Shown: positions 52,735 through 59,729 of the stretch, piece after piece
How the letters are laid out: each line of letters starts with the position of its first letter
Position numbering within the stretch: position 1 is the first letter of the stretch
Origin: Nocardia wallacei
GTDB lineage: Bacteria; Actinomycetota; Actinomycetes; Mycobacteriales; Mycobacteriaceae
NCBI RefSeq assembly: GCF_029868745.1
Contig: NZ_JARWOP010000235.1
Span: 29,265-93,264 of the forward strand
Length of the DNA stretch: 64,000 nt
Reading direction: 5' to 3'
Translations under genes and position numbers: made by a program
Notes under the pieces: generated by a model
What the model was told of the DNA's origin: nothing
What the model saw: the letters and a program-made list of their open reading frames with translations, nothing else
Database searches by the model: none

Positions 52735-54081
52735 CTACGGGACTCGAGCGGCCGTTCGCATGACGGCGAAGTCGAGCCCGAAGTTGTTGAATGTCAGCGG
52801 AAGTGGGGCTTCGGGGCCCGGGCGGGGGTGTGAGCGCAGCCGGAAATCCAGTGCCGTCAGCAGATGGGCCAGCAGTGCGCTGGTGGTGAACAGGACCAGA
52901 TTCTGCCCGGGACACCCGGCGGGCCCCGCGCTGAACGGGACCAGTTGCGGATACTGCTCGGCGCGGCCGTCCAGCCAGATCTCGGGCACGAACTCGTTCG
53001 CGAACGGCAGCAGGTCCGGGTCGCGATGGAAGGCCGGGACGGTGATGAGCAGTGCGGCGCCCGGTGCCGTCACGAACAGTTCGGCACCGGCCCGCCAGGT
53101 CGCCGCCGCCGTCACCTCCCGCAGGATCATGGGGGTCGTCGGCCACAGCCGCACCGACTCCAGCACGCACGCGCGCAGGTACTGCCGCAGGCCGAGGTGT
53201 TCGGGATCGACGGCGTCCGACACCGCGCGGGCGTGCTGGCTCGGATGGGTCGCCAGCACGGCCAACGCCCTGCTCAGTGCCATTCCGGCGGCATCGAAGG
53301 CGAACAGCCAGTGCGGGATCTGGCCGACCGGGTCGACGGCGCCGGCGCCCGGCAGACGGGCCACCGTCCCGGCCAGACTGTCGGGGGCGGCGTTCTCGAC
53401 ATACCGCTCCAGCCGATCGAAGAACCGTTCGCGACGCCGTCGCCGCGGCGGCACCAGGAACGACCAGTTCGCGGCCGAGCGCAGCCGCCACAGCTCGTCG
53501 GTGATCGCGTCGTCGTCGCGGGCCGGGTCGCCGAGCGTGATCCGCCGGACGAGCCGCCACCATGCGGTGGTGAAGTGCGCCGCATCCAAATGCCCGCGCC
53601 GCAGGGCGGAGTCGACGATCTCGTTCGCCTCCTCGGCCACGACCGCGGCGAACGGGCCCGCCAGCCGGTGCATCGGAGAGGCGGTGTCGAGCGCCGCCTC
53701 GTTGAACGCCCGGCGCTCCTCGCGCACCGGTTCGTCGGACACCAGCACGCCGTGCGGCTGGAACTGGCGCAGCGCCGCGCGCTTCTCCCGATTGGCCGGA
53801 TGGAACGGCGTCGGGGCGCCCGCCAGCACCGTCGCGACATCCTCGGGATCGAGCACGATGACGAACCGCCGCCCCGGAATCACCAGTTCCACCGGCCCCG
53901 ACCCGTATTCCTCGCGCAACTGCCGGATCCGCCCGACGGTCCGGCGATCGGCCTGCACGCGTTCGAGCGCACCCATCACCGCCCGCCGCCGGGCGATCAC
54001 GCCCGACGCCACCGCCGTGAATCCGAGATCGGCCAGTATCGCCGCCGCGCGGACCCCGGTGATCCGATGGCCTTCGCCCAT
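52735..54081 (-). CDS. Cytochrome P450
   Basis: A 448-residue P450. The K-helix ExxR is ESVRLWP (about residue 312), the heme loop is FSAGPAGCPGQNLV with Cys390 as axial ligand, and the meander precedes it. The I-helix segment reads WLFAFDAAGMALSRAL: an acid is present but the usual Thr that delivers protons to iron-bound oxygen is Ala. No membrane anchor is evident, but the N-terminal 30 residues are hydrophobic. It starts 33 bases after the UsfY-like stop and ends 90 bases before the ThDP gene. Confidence 0.9.
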   Translation of the reverse strand: MGEGHRITGVRAAAILADLGFTAVASGVIARRRAVMGALERVQADRRTVGRIRQLREEYGSGPVELVIPGRRFVIVLDPEDVATVLAGAPTPFHPANREKRAALRQFQPHGVLVSDEPVREERRAFNEAALDTASPMHRLAGPFAAVVAEEANEIVDSALRRGHLDAAHFTTAWWRLVRRITLGDPARDDDAITDELWRLRSAANWSFLVPPRRRRRERFFDRLERYVENAAPDSLAGTVARLPGAGAVDPVGQIPHWLFAFDAAGMALSRALAVLATHPSQHARAVSDAVDPEHLGLRQYLRACVLESVRLWPTTPMILREVTAAATWRAGAELFVTAPGAALLITVPAFHRDPDLLPFANEFVPEIWLDGRAEQYPQLVPFSAGPAGCPGQNLVLFTTSALLAHLLTALDFRLRSHPRPGPEAPLPLTFNNFGLDFAVMRTAARVP

Positions 54082-54114
54082 GTGCTCCTCCAGACTGCTA
54101 CGGCGATTCCGACG

Positions 54115-54486
54115 TCAGTGGCCCTGCTGGTCGCTCAGGGCCAAGCCCTCCTTGGCCTTGACCCGCCGGTGCTCGAGCAGCAGCCAGGTCACACCCGTGA
54201 TCGCGCATACCGCCGCCACCACCCCGGCGACCACGGCCCAGCCCGCGAAGCCGTATCCGGCGGCGGTCAGCGCCAGTGCCATGGCAACGATCCCCAACGC
54301 GCACAGCACAATTCCGGGCACGTTGTAGCCGTCCTCCAGGCCTTCTCCGGCATGGTTGCGTGACGTGCGCGCGTCGTCGGGGAATCCGGCCGAGTCACGG
54401 TCGTCCGAGCGGCCGGTCCTCGTGGTGGCGGCGCCCGTGTAGTCGAGGGCGCGAATCGATTCCCGCCGGTTGTAGACGTGGTCCAT
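54115..54486 (-). CDS. UsfY-like small membrane protein
   Basis: A 123-residue protein with a polar N-terminal half and two membrane helices (NVPGIVLCALGIVAMALALT and AVVAGVVAAVCAITGVTWLL). The layout, including a G-Y-x-x-P-G lead into the first helix, resembles mycobacterial UsfY, encoded beside sigF. Sequence support alone is modest, but the SigF-type promoter directly upstream strengthens it. It is the first gene of the leftward operon. Confidence 0.6.
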   Translation of the reverse strand: MDHVYNRRESIRALDYTGAATTRTGRSDDRDSAGFPDDARTSRNHAGEGLEDGYNVPGIVLCALGIVAMALALTAAGYGFAGWAVVAGVVAAVCAITGVTWLLLEHRRVKAKEGLALSDQQGH

Positions 54487-54515
54487 GGTTGATCACACTC
54501 CCTTCACCAACGCGC

Positions 54516-54540
54516 ATACCCGCCGAATCCGGTTCGAACC
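54516..54540 (-). promoter_or_regulatory. SigF-type promoter heading the stress operon
   Basis: On the minus strand GGTT, 15 bases, GGGTAT, an exact match to the mycobacterial SigF / general-stress consensus. The -10 ends 30 bases before the UsfY-like start at 54486. Position and exact spacing make chance unlikely. Confidence 0.75.
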
Positions 54541-54600
54541 GACCCGCCCGCCGGTGGCCCGCACCACGATTGCGGTCGCCGTTCGGGGTATTCGACAGTC

Positions 54601-55608
54601 GTGACTTCCCATACCGACCCCATCGCCCCGGCGCTGCCCGCACCGCGCGGAGAGCTGTCCGGCGTCGTCCTCGACATGCTGCGCGGCGTCACCGGGTGGA
54701 CCGAGCCCGATGTCTCCGGCGCCGACCCGTACGGCGAGGACCTGCACCTGGCGCTGCACGTCTGTTACGAACTGCACTACCACGGCTTCGAGGCGGTGGA
54801 CCCGGCCTGGGAGTGGGATCCGGATTTGCTGCGGCTGCGGGCGCGGCTCGAGGAGCGCTTCTCGACCGCACTGCGCGGGGACGTGAGCGGCGGGTCGGAC
54901 CTGGCCGCCGAGCTGGAACAGCTGGTGACCGAGCCCGTCGAGGCGACCGGCGTCGGCGCGTTCCTGCGCGATCAGGGCGAATGGTGGCAGGTGCGGGAGT
55001 ACTTCGTGCACCGCTCGATCTACCACCTCAAGGAGGCAGACCCGTACGCGTGGGTGATCCCGCGACTGCGGGGGCAGGCCAAGGCGGCGCTGGTGGCCGT
55101 GGAATTCGACGAGTTCGGCGGCGGCCGCGGTGAGCGCGTGCACGCTCAGCTGTTCGCCGATCTGCTCGACGGCGCCGGGCTGAATTCCGGATACCTGCAC
55201 TACCTGGATGCCACCCCCGCGCCGATGCTGGCCCTGGTGAACATGATGTCGCTGTTCGGCCTGCACCGGGCGCTGCGCGGCGCGCTGGTCGGGCACTTCG
55301 CGACGGTCGAGATCACCTCGCCGCCCGCGTCGCGGCGCATGGTGGAGACCCTGGAGAGGTTGCGGGCGGATCCGGCGTGCGTGCGGTTCTACGCCGAGCA
55401 CGTCGAGGCCGACGCCGTCCACGAACAGGTCATGCGCCGCGACGTGATCGGCGACCTGCTCGAGCGGGAACCGGCGCTCACGGAGTCGGTGGTCTTCGGC
55501 ATCCAGGCGACCGATCTGCTCGAGAACCGGATCGATCGGCAACTGCTCGACAGCTGGCAGGCCGGGCGGAGTTCACTGCGCGGCACCGAAGCGGTTCCGG
55601 CGGATTGA
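54601..55608 (+). CDS. Iron-containing redox enzyme (heme-oxygenase-like diiron oxidase family)
   Basis: A 335-residue all-helical protein of the HDO-like iron-containing redox enzyme family. Putative metal ligands are in CYELHYHGFE (E/H/H, about residues 56-65), REYFVHRSIYHLKEADPYAW (H and E, about 137-156), EFDEFGGGRGERVHAQLFAD (E-x2-E-x5-H, about 168-187) and EHVEADAVHEQVM near 265. The GTG start has no ribosome-binding site and lies only ten bases after GGGTAT, so it may be translated from a leaderless message. First gene of a three-gene unit. Confidence 0.82.
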   Translation: MTSHTDPIAPALPAPRGELSGVVLDMLRGVTGWTEPDVSGADPYGEDLHLALHVCYELHYHGFEAVDPAWEWDPDLLRLRARLEERFSTALRGDVSGGSDLAAELEQLVTEPVEATGVGAFLRDQGEWWQVREYFVHRSIYHLKEADPYAWVIPRLRGQAKAALVAVEFDEFGGGRGERVHAQLFADLLDGAGLNSGYLHYLDATPAPMLALVNMMSLFGLHRALRGALVGHFATVEITSPPASRRMVETLERLRADPACVRFYAEHVEADAVHEQVMRRDVIGDLLEREPALTESVVFGIQATDLLENRIDRQLLDSWQAGRSSLRGTEAVPAD

Positions 55609-55636
55609 CCGCCCGGATCGGGGTTATCCATCGACC

Positions 55637-56293
55637 ATGATCTTCTTCCGCGCACCGGGTGTCTACCGGCCACGGGCAGATACGAGACTGCTCATGCGAG
55701 CCATGGCGGCGGCCGCGATGCCGCGCGACGCGGAGGTGCTCGACGTGTGCACCGGGACCGGCGCCGTCGCGGTGGAAGCACTGCGGCTGGGCGCGAAAAA
55801 GGTTACCGCCGTGGATGTTTCCCGCTCGGCGCTGCTGTCCGCTTGGGTCAACAGCCGCCTGCGCGGTGGGCGGCTGGAACTGCTGCACGGCGAGTTCGAT
55901 CGAGTACTGCGGAACCGCCGATTCGATACCGTGCTGGCGAATCCGCCGTACGTGCCGGGGCCGGAGCCGTCCGCCGCGCACGGCGCCGCGCGGGCCTGGG
56001 AGGCCGGTCCGAACGGCCGGGCGCTGCTCGATCCGCTGTGCCGGATGATGCCCGGCCTGTTGAACCGGCGCGGGACGGCGCTGATCGTGCATTCCGCGCT
56101 GTGCGATCCGGACGAGACGATGCGCCTGCTGCGCGACGGCGGGCTGAAGGCGGCGGTCGCGGCGCGCGAGCCGAACGAGTTCGGTCCCGTGCTGCACGCC
56201 CGCGCCTCCTGGCTGGAAGCGGTCGGGTTGATCGAGCCCGGCCGGCGACACGAGGAACTGGTGGTGATCCGTGCCGACCGAACCGCACTCTGA
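55637..56293 (+). CDS. HemK/PrmC-like N5-glutamine or small-molecule methyltransferase
   Basis: A 218-residue class I methyltransferase. SAM motif I is VLDVCTGTGAVAVEAL (about residues 34-49) and the catalytic NPPY motif is VLANPPYVPG (about residue 96), the signature of PrmC/HemK and N6-adenine enzymes. It is short and lacks the PrmC N-terminal domain, so it resembles the HemK2/MTQ2 branch. It starts 28 bases after the iron enzyme and overlaps the CDGSH gene by 23 bases. Substrate unknown. Confidence 0.85.
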   Translation: MIFFRAPGVYRPRADTRLLMRAMAAAAMPRDAEVLDVCTGTGAVAVEALRLGAKKVTAVDVSRSALLSAWVNSRLRGGRLELLHGEFDRVLRNRRFDTVLANPPYVPGPEPSAAHGAARAWEAGPNGRALLDPLCRMMPGLLNRRGTALIVHSALCDPDETMRLLRDGGLKAAVAAREPNEFGPVLHARASWLEAVGLIEPGRRHEELVVIRADRTAL

Positions 56294-56483
56294 GAGCAGG
56301 CGCGTCACGCTCACCAAGGACGGGCCCGCCCTGATCGAGGGCCCCGTGGACCTGGTGACCGACGACGGCGCCACCATCCACTGCGACCGCTTCGTCGTCG
56401 CGGTCTGCATGTGCCGCCGCTCGCGCACCTACCCCCTCTGCGATACCAGCCACCGCCGCCACAAGCGCGCCACCCGCGACTGA
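56271..56483 (+). CDS. CDGSH-type iron-sulfur protein
   Basis: A 70-residue protein with a variant CDGSH cluster-binding motif: C-x-C in AVCMCRRSRTYPLCDTSHRR (C, C, C, H as ligands; residues about 45-64), where the family has CDGSH at the end and this has CDTSH. It would carry a 2Fe-2S cluster with one His ligand. The ATG at 56271 is inside the methyltransferase gene. In phase after its stop, 35 further sense codons run to 56594. Confidence 0.85.
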   Translation: MPTEPHSESRRVTLTKDGPALIEGPVDLVTDDGATIHCDRFVVAVCMCRRSRTYPLCDTSHRRHKRATRD

Positions 56484-56600
56484 CGCGACCGAGAACAACT
56501 CCGGAAGAGCCCGGACGAACTCGCCGACCGCTTCCACATCGAGAAGATCCCCAGTCCGAGCGGCGTCGTCCACCACTTTCTCTGGCTCCGCTGAGCAAGG

Positions 56601-56619
56601 TGCCTCTATTATAGAGGCA
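56601..56619. promoter_or_regulatory. 19-bp perfect palindrome touching the SnoaL-like start codon
   Basis: TGCCTCTAT-T-ATAGAGGCA: nine base pairs around one central base, ending at the A of the ATG. It is likely an operator blocking initiation, or a hairpin covering the start. The HxlR regulator encoded two genes downstream is the natural candidate to bind it. Confidence 0.6.
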
Positions 56620-57005
56620 TGCATGACAGTGTTGTTCTCGAAACGTGGCGGTCCGGTGATGCCGGACCGCTGGCCACCGTATTAGCAGAGGGGGCGGTGT
56701 TCTCCAGCCCGGTCGCCGACTATCACGGGCGCGCGAACGTCGCACACATGCTGAGCGTGATCGCGACGGTGCTGGACGGGGTCGATCGGTCCTCGGTCTG
56801 GCCCGGCGACGGGGACCGGATGTTCGCTTTCACCGCACGGGCCGGCGGGGAGAACCTGCAGGGCGTCATCCGCGAGGAACGCGATGCGGACGGCAAGCTG
56901 CACCACGTGACCTTGTTCCTGCGGCCGTACCGAGTCTTACGCGCGGCGATCGCGACAATGGCACGGCGGCTGGAGGATTCGCCCCTGCCCGAACCCGCGG
57001 CATAG
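56619..57005 (+). CDS. SnoaL-like / NTF2-fold protein
   Basis: A 128-residue protein of the SnoaL/NTF2-like fold. It begins with a WRSGDAGPLATVLAEGAVFS segment, then SPVADYHGRANVAHMLSVIA and HHVTLFLRPYRVLRAAIATM, the usual pocket-lining strands. Members act as small hydrolases or isomerases. First of a SnoaL-HxlR-NmrA unit, preceded by the palindrome. HxlR begins 2 bases after its stop. Confidence 0.8.
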   Translation: MHDSVVLETWRSGDAGPLATVLAEGAVFSSPVADYHGRANVAHMLSVIATVLDGVDRSSVWPGDGDRMFAFTARAGGENLQGVIREERDADGKLHHVTLFLRPYRVLRAAIATMARRLEDSPLPEPAA

Positions 57006-57007
57006 CC

Positions 57008-57364
57008 GTGGCCGCCGACCTCCCCACCCCGGGACGACCGGTCCGCGGCTCCACCACCGGCCGCCCGATCATGGCCCTGTTCGACCTGATCGGCCGCCGC
57101 TGGGTACTCCGCGTGCTCTGGGAACTCCACCGAGCCGAACACCCGCCGACCTTCCGCGAACTCCGCACCGCCTGCGGCGACATCTCCTCCAGCGTCCTGA
57201 CCCGCCGCCTCCAAGAACTCACCGAGGCCGGCTTGATCACGCACGACAACGGCTACGCCCTGACCCCCCTCGGCACCCGCCTGATCGACCATCTGCAACC
57301 CCTCACCCGATGGGCCGAGGAGTGGAATCAACACCGCGCCGGCGACTCGGACCGAATGATATGA
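57008..57364 (+). CDS. HxlR family transcriptional regulator
   Basis: A 118-residue winged-helix regulator. Core: MALFDLIGRRWVLRVLWELH, then PTFRELRTACGDISSSVLTR and LQELTEAGLITHDNGYALTP, the standard HxlR layout. HxlR proteins often control quinone or aldehyde stress genes. GTG start. Palindromes lie before the SnoaL gene and between this gene and the NmrA-like gene. Confidence 0.9.
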   Translation: MAADLPTPGRPVRGSTTGRPIMALFDLIGRRWVLRVLWELHRAEHPPTFRELRTACGDISSSVLTRRLQELTEAGLITHDNGYALTPLGTRLIDHLQPLTRWAEEWNQHRAGDSDRMI

Positions 57365-57380
57365 TTCTCATATATTATGA
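57359..57380. promoter_or_regulatory. Overlapping dyads and AT-rich promoter before the NmrA-like gene
   Basis: ATATGA-TTC-TCATAT (57359-57373) and TCATA-TAT-TATGA (57368-57380) share half a site. They sit in the most AT-rich patch of the area, covering the HxlR stop codon and 52 bases before the next start. A probable HxlR operator overlapping a promoter. Confidence 0.55.
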
Positions 57381-57431
57381 AATCCGGAGAGATGCCCGAG
57401 GCGGGCCGCCGGACAGCGGAGAGGTCATGTC

Positions 57432-58274
57432 ATGTTCGTCATCATCGGAGCCACCGGCATCGTGGGCCGGGAAGTGGTCAGTCGGCTGCGCGCGGGCGGC
57501 GCCGGTGTCACTGCCGTGACCCGGAACGACCGGACGGCGCAGTTTCCACCGGGAACCGTTGTCGTACAGGGTGATCCATCGATACCCCGCCTTCCGGACG
57601 CGACGTGGGACGGCGCGGAGGCAGTGCTGCTGAGCTCTCGTGCCGCGCTCGGGACGGCAACCGAAATACTCGCGGCCGCAGCAGATCACGGGGTACGCCG
57701 GGTAGTCGCGATCTCGGCCGCCACGGTCGAGTTCCCCGCCGGTGAGCCGCGGTTCATAGCCGGGTTCCGGGCGCTGGAGCACGCGGCCGAAGCGTCGGGA
57801 CTGCGTTGGAGCTCATTGCGCTGCAGCGACTTCCACGCGAACGCGCTGGCCTGGGCGCCGCAATTGCGAACCGGTGACGTGGTGCGCGGCGCCTACGGAA
57901 AGGCCGCCACCTCACCCATCCACGAACGTGACATCGCCGCCGTCGCCGTCCGCGCCCTGACCGAGGACGACCACCACGGCCGCCACTACGTCCTCACCGG
58001 CCCTGCCGCACTCACCCAATACGACAAGGTGCGCCTTCTGGGTGCGGCCCTCAACCGCCACCTGTCCTTCGCCGAACTCACGCCCGAGCAGGTCCGCGCC
58101 GCCATGACGGCGCAGGGCCTACCGGATGACGTCCCGGACCGGCTGCTCGGCTCGCTGGCCGACTACGCCCGCGCCGCAGGATCGACCACGACGACGGTCG
58201 CCGACCTGCTCGGCCGCCCCGCCCTCGATTTCGCCACCTGGGCCGCCGACCACGCCACCGCCTTCACCCGCTGA
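57432..58274 (+). CDS. NmrA-like NAD(P)-binding reductase
   Basis: A 280-residue short-chain-dehydrogenase-like protein of the NmrA/QorB type. The dinucleotide site is FVIIGATGIVGREVVSRL (residues 2-19), followed by VTRNDR that would read NADP phosphate, and the late SPIHERDIAAVAVRALTED and GPAALTQYDKVRLLG pattern of atypical SDRs. HxlR-NmrA pairs typically handle quinone or electrophile stress. Overlapping dyads lie upstream. Confidence 0.88.
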   Translation: MFVIIGATGIVGREVVSRLRAGGAGVTAVTRNDRTAQFPPGTVVVQGDPSIPRLPDATWDGAEAVLLSSRAALGTATEILAAAADHGVRRVVAISAATVEFPAGEPRFIAGFRALEHAAEASGLRWSSLRCSDFHANALAWAPQLRTGDVVRGAYGKAATSPIHERDIAAVAVRALTEDDHHGRHYVLTGPAALTQYDKVRLLGAALNRHLSFAELTPEQVRAAMTAQGLPDDVPDRLLGSLADYARAAGSTTTTVADLLGRPALDFATWAADHATAFTR

Positions 58275-58282
58275 GAGACCGT

Positions 58283-58465
58283 TCATGGCACGAAACCGCC
58301 TGAAGGCCAGTGCCTCCGGCGGAATGCGCGAGCCTTGGCCTGATTGCCGCATGTTTCCATCGAGCACCAGGTGCGCGACTTGTTGCGGGAGTGGGCGTAG
58401 TACGCCTGGTGATCGGCGGCCTCGCCGCGCCGGCGCTGGCCGTTCGTGCTCGCCGACGAAGCCAA
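58283..58465 (-). pseudogene. Decayed CGNR zinc-finger protein (C-terminal remnant)
   Basis: In the 300-base gap between 58275 and 58574 no intact gene is present. One minus-strand frame retains a recognisable zinc-finger tail, YYAHSRNKSRTWCSMETCGN followed by QAKARAFRRRHW, matching the CGNR zinc finger with CGNR changed to CGNQ. The first Cys pair and the whole N-terminal stress/ABATE domain are missing. The rest of the interval has no homology I can see. Confidence 0.6.
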
Positions 58466-58574
58466 CGGTGATGCCGAACAAGTGCGAAGGGCCGGCGACG
58501 AACGTTGGCGTGGGTGTTGGGCGTTGCGCTAGGAGCGTCGCCGGTGGCGATACGTTAGAGAAGTTGCGGATCGT

Positions 58575-59474
58575 TCATATCCCGGCGTGTGAAGCGCGCC
58601 AAAGGGTGTGTTCGCGGCTGATGGCCTCCTCTGCGTCGCCGGCGGCGGTTGCCCAGCGCTGTTCGTCTTGTTGGTTGCGGAGTAGTTCGCTGATGACGCT
58701 GAGTTCGTGTGACGCAATGACATACGCGGTTGCTGTGGACGAGTGCTGGCGTGCTGTCGACCAAGCGGCCAGAGCGGCCACGGTGGCGGCGATGATTCCG
58801 GCCAGGTCGAAGTCGACCACTCCGAACGCTTTTGCCAGTGCCCCAGCCACGCCGACTACTTCGAACATGAGCACTAGCGCCTGCAGGCGTCCGGCTCGGC
58901 GACGGTGGTACTGGGCTTTGGTCGCGTACCAGAATTGCTGGTCGGTTATGCGGTGGTGTAGATACGCTTCGCGTCGTTCGTTCAGTGGCGCGTGTCGGAG
59001 GCGGCGCATGCGATCGGTGATTGCGGGTGCTGTGGTCGGTTGAATCGCGACGGCAGGCAGGTCGCGTTGGATCAGGCTGACCCGGTCCACGAACACCTTG
59101 TCAGCTTCGTCGTCGGGCATGGTCCGCGGGAATGGTTGTGCTGCGATCGCGTAGCGCCAGGACAGGGTTTTGACCGATTCGGCCAGAGCGCGGCCTTCGT
59201 ACCAGGATTTGCCGGGCGCTCGTTGCAGTACTGCGACGTCGACCGCAAGCGCGCAGACGAACGCAAGTGCGGTGATCACGGCGGCAATGTCGGTGCGCGA
59301 GTCACCGATTCGGACCGTGAAGGCGGCCGACGCGGCGGCGAGAACAGCGAGCGACAGTTGCAGTCGGAGTGCTCGTAGGTAGGATTTCTGTCCGTGGGTC
59401 GAGGCTTGGTCGGCTGCCTGGAACAGGCCGGGATAGTCTTCGGGCCGCACCAAATCCCATCCGCTACTTGACAT
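58575..59474 (-). CDS. SLATT / DUF4231 membrane protein (predicted conflict effector)
   Basis: A 299-residue protein with two pairs of transmembrane helices: residues about 37-55 (LQLSLAVLAAASAAFTV) and 63-83, then about 193-212 (ALVLMFEVVGVAGALAKAF) and 217-237. The linking segment GKSWYEGRALAESVKTLSWR and YLHHRITDQQFWYATKAQYH match SLATT domains, 2-TM effectors found with SLOG, SMODS and nucleotide-signalling systems and thought to form pores. It is divergent from the TIR-WD40 gene with 255 bases between the starts. ATG at 59474. Confidence 0.8.
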   Translation of the reverse strand: MSSSGWDLVRPEDYPGLFQAADQASTHGQKSYLRALRLQLSLAVLAAASAAFTVRIGDSRTDIAAVITALAFVCALAVDVAVLQRAPGKSWYEGRALAESVKTLSWRYAIAAQPFPRTMPDDEADKVFVDRVSLIQRDLPAVAIQPTTAPAITDRMRRLRHAPLNERREAYLHHRITDQQFWYATKAQYHRRRAGRLQALVLMFEVVGVAGALAKAFGVVDFDLAGIIAATVAALAAWSTARQHSSTATAYVIASHELSVISELLRNQQDEQRWATAAGDAEEAISREHTLWRASHAGI

Positions 59475-59729
59475 TTACGTAGATCTACCAGATTCGGGTG
59501 TGTCCGGTCGACCGAAGCTCTACATTGCTGTGCGGCCGATCGCGAAAGGGGAGGCGGGCTGGGGCGATACCAGGGCTTCGCGAACTGCTGCAGCCCCCGA
59601 ACCAGACAGAACGCACCGGCAAGCTGGCGTCATCGTAGCCTGCCGATATATCTTGCTCTCCAACCGGTTTCGATCGACGAGCCTTATCTGAGTATTCACC
59701 GACACTGTGCGGACATCGGCGGTGCGCAG

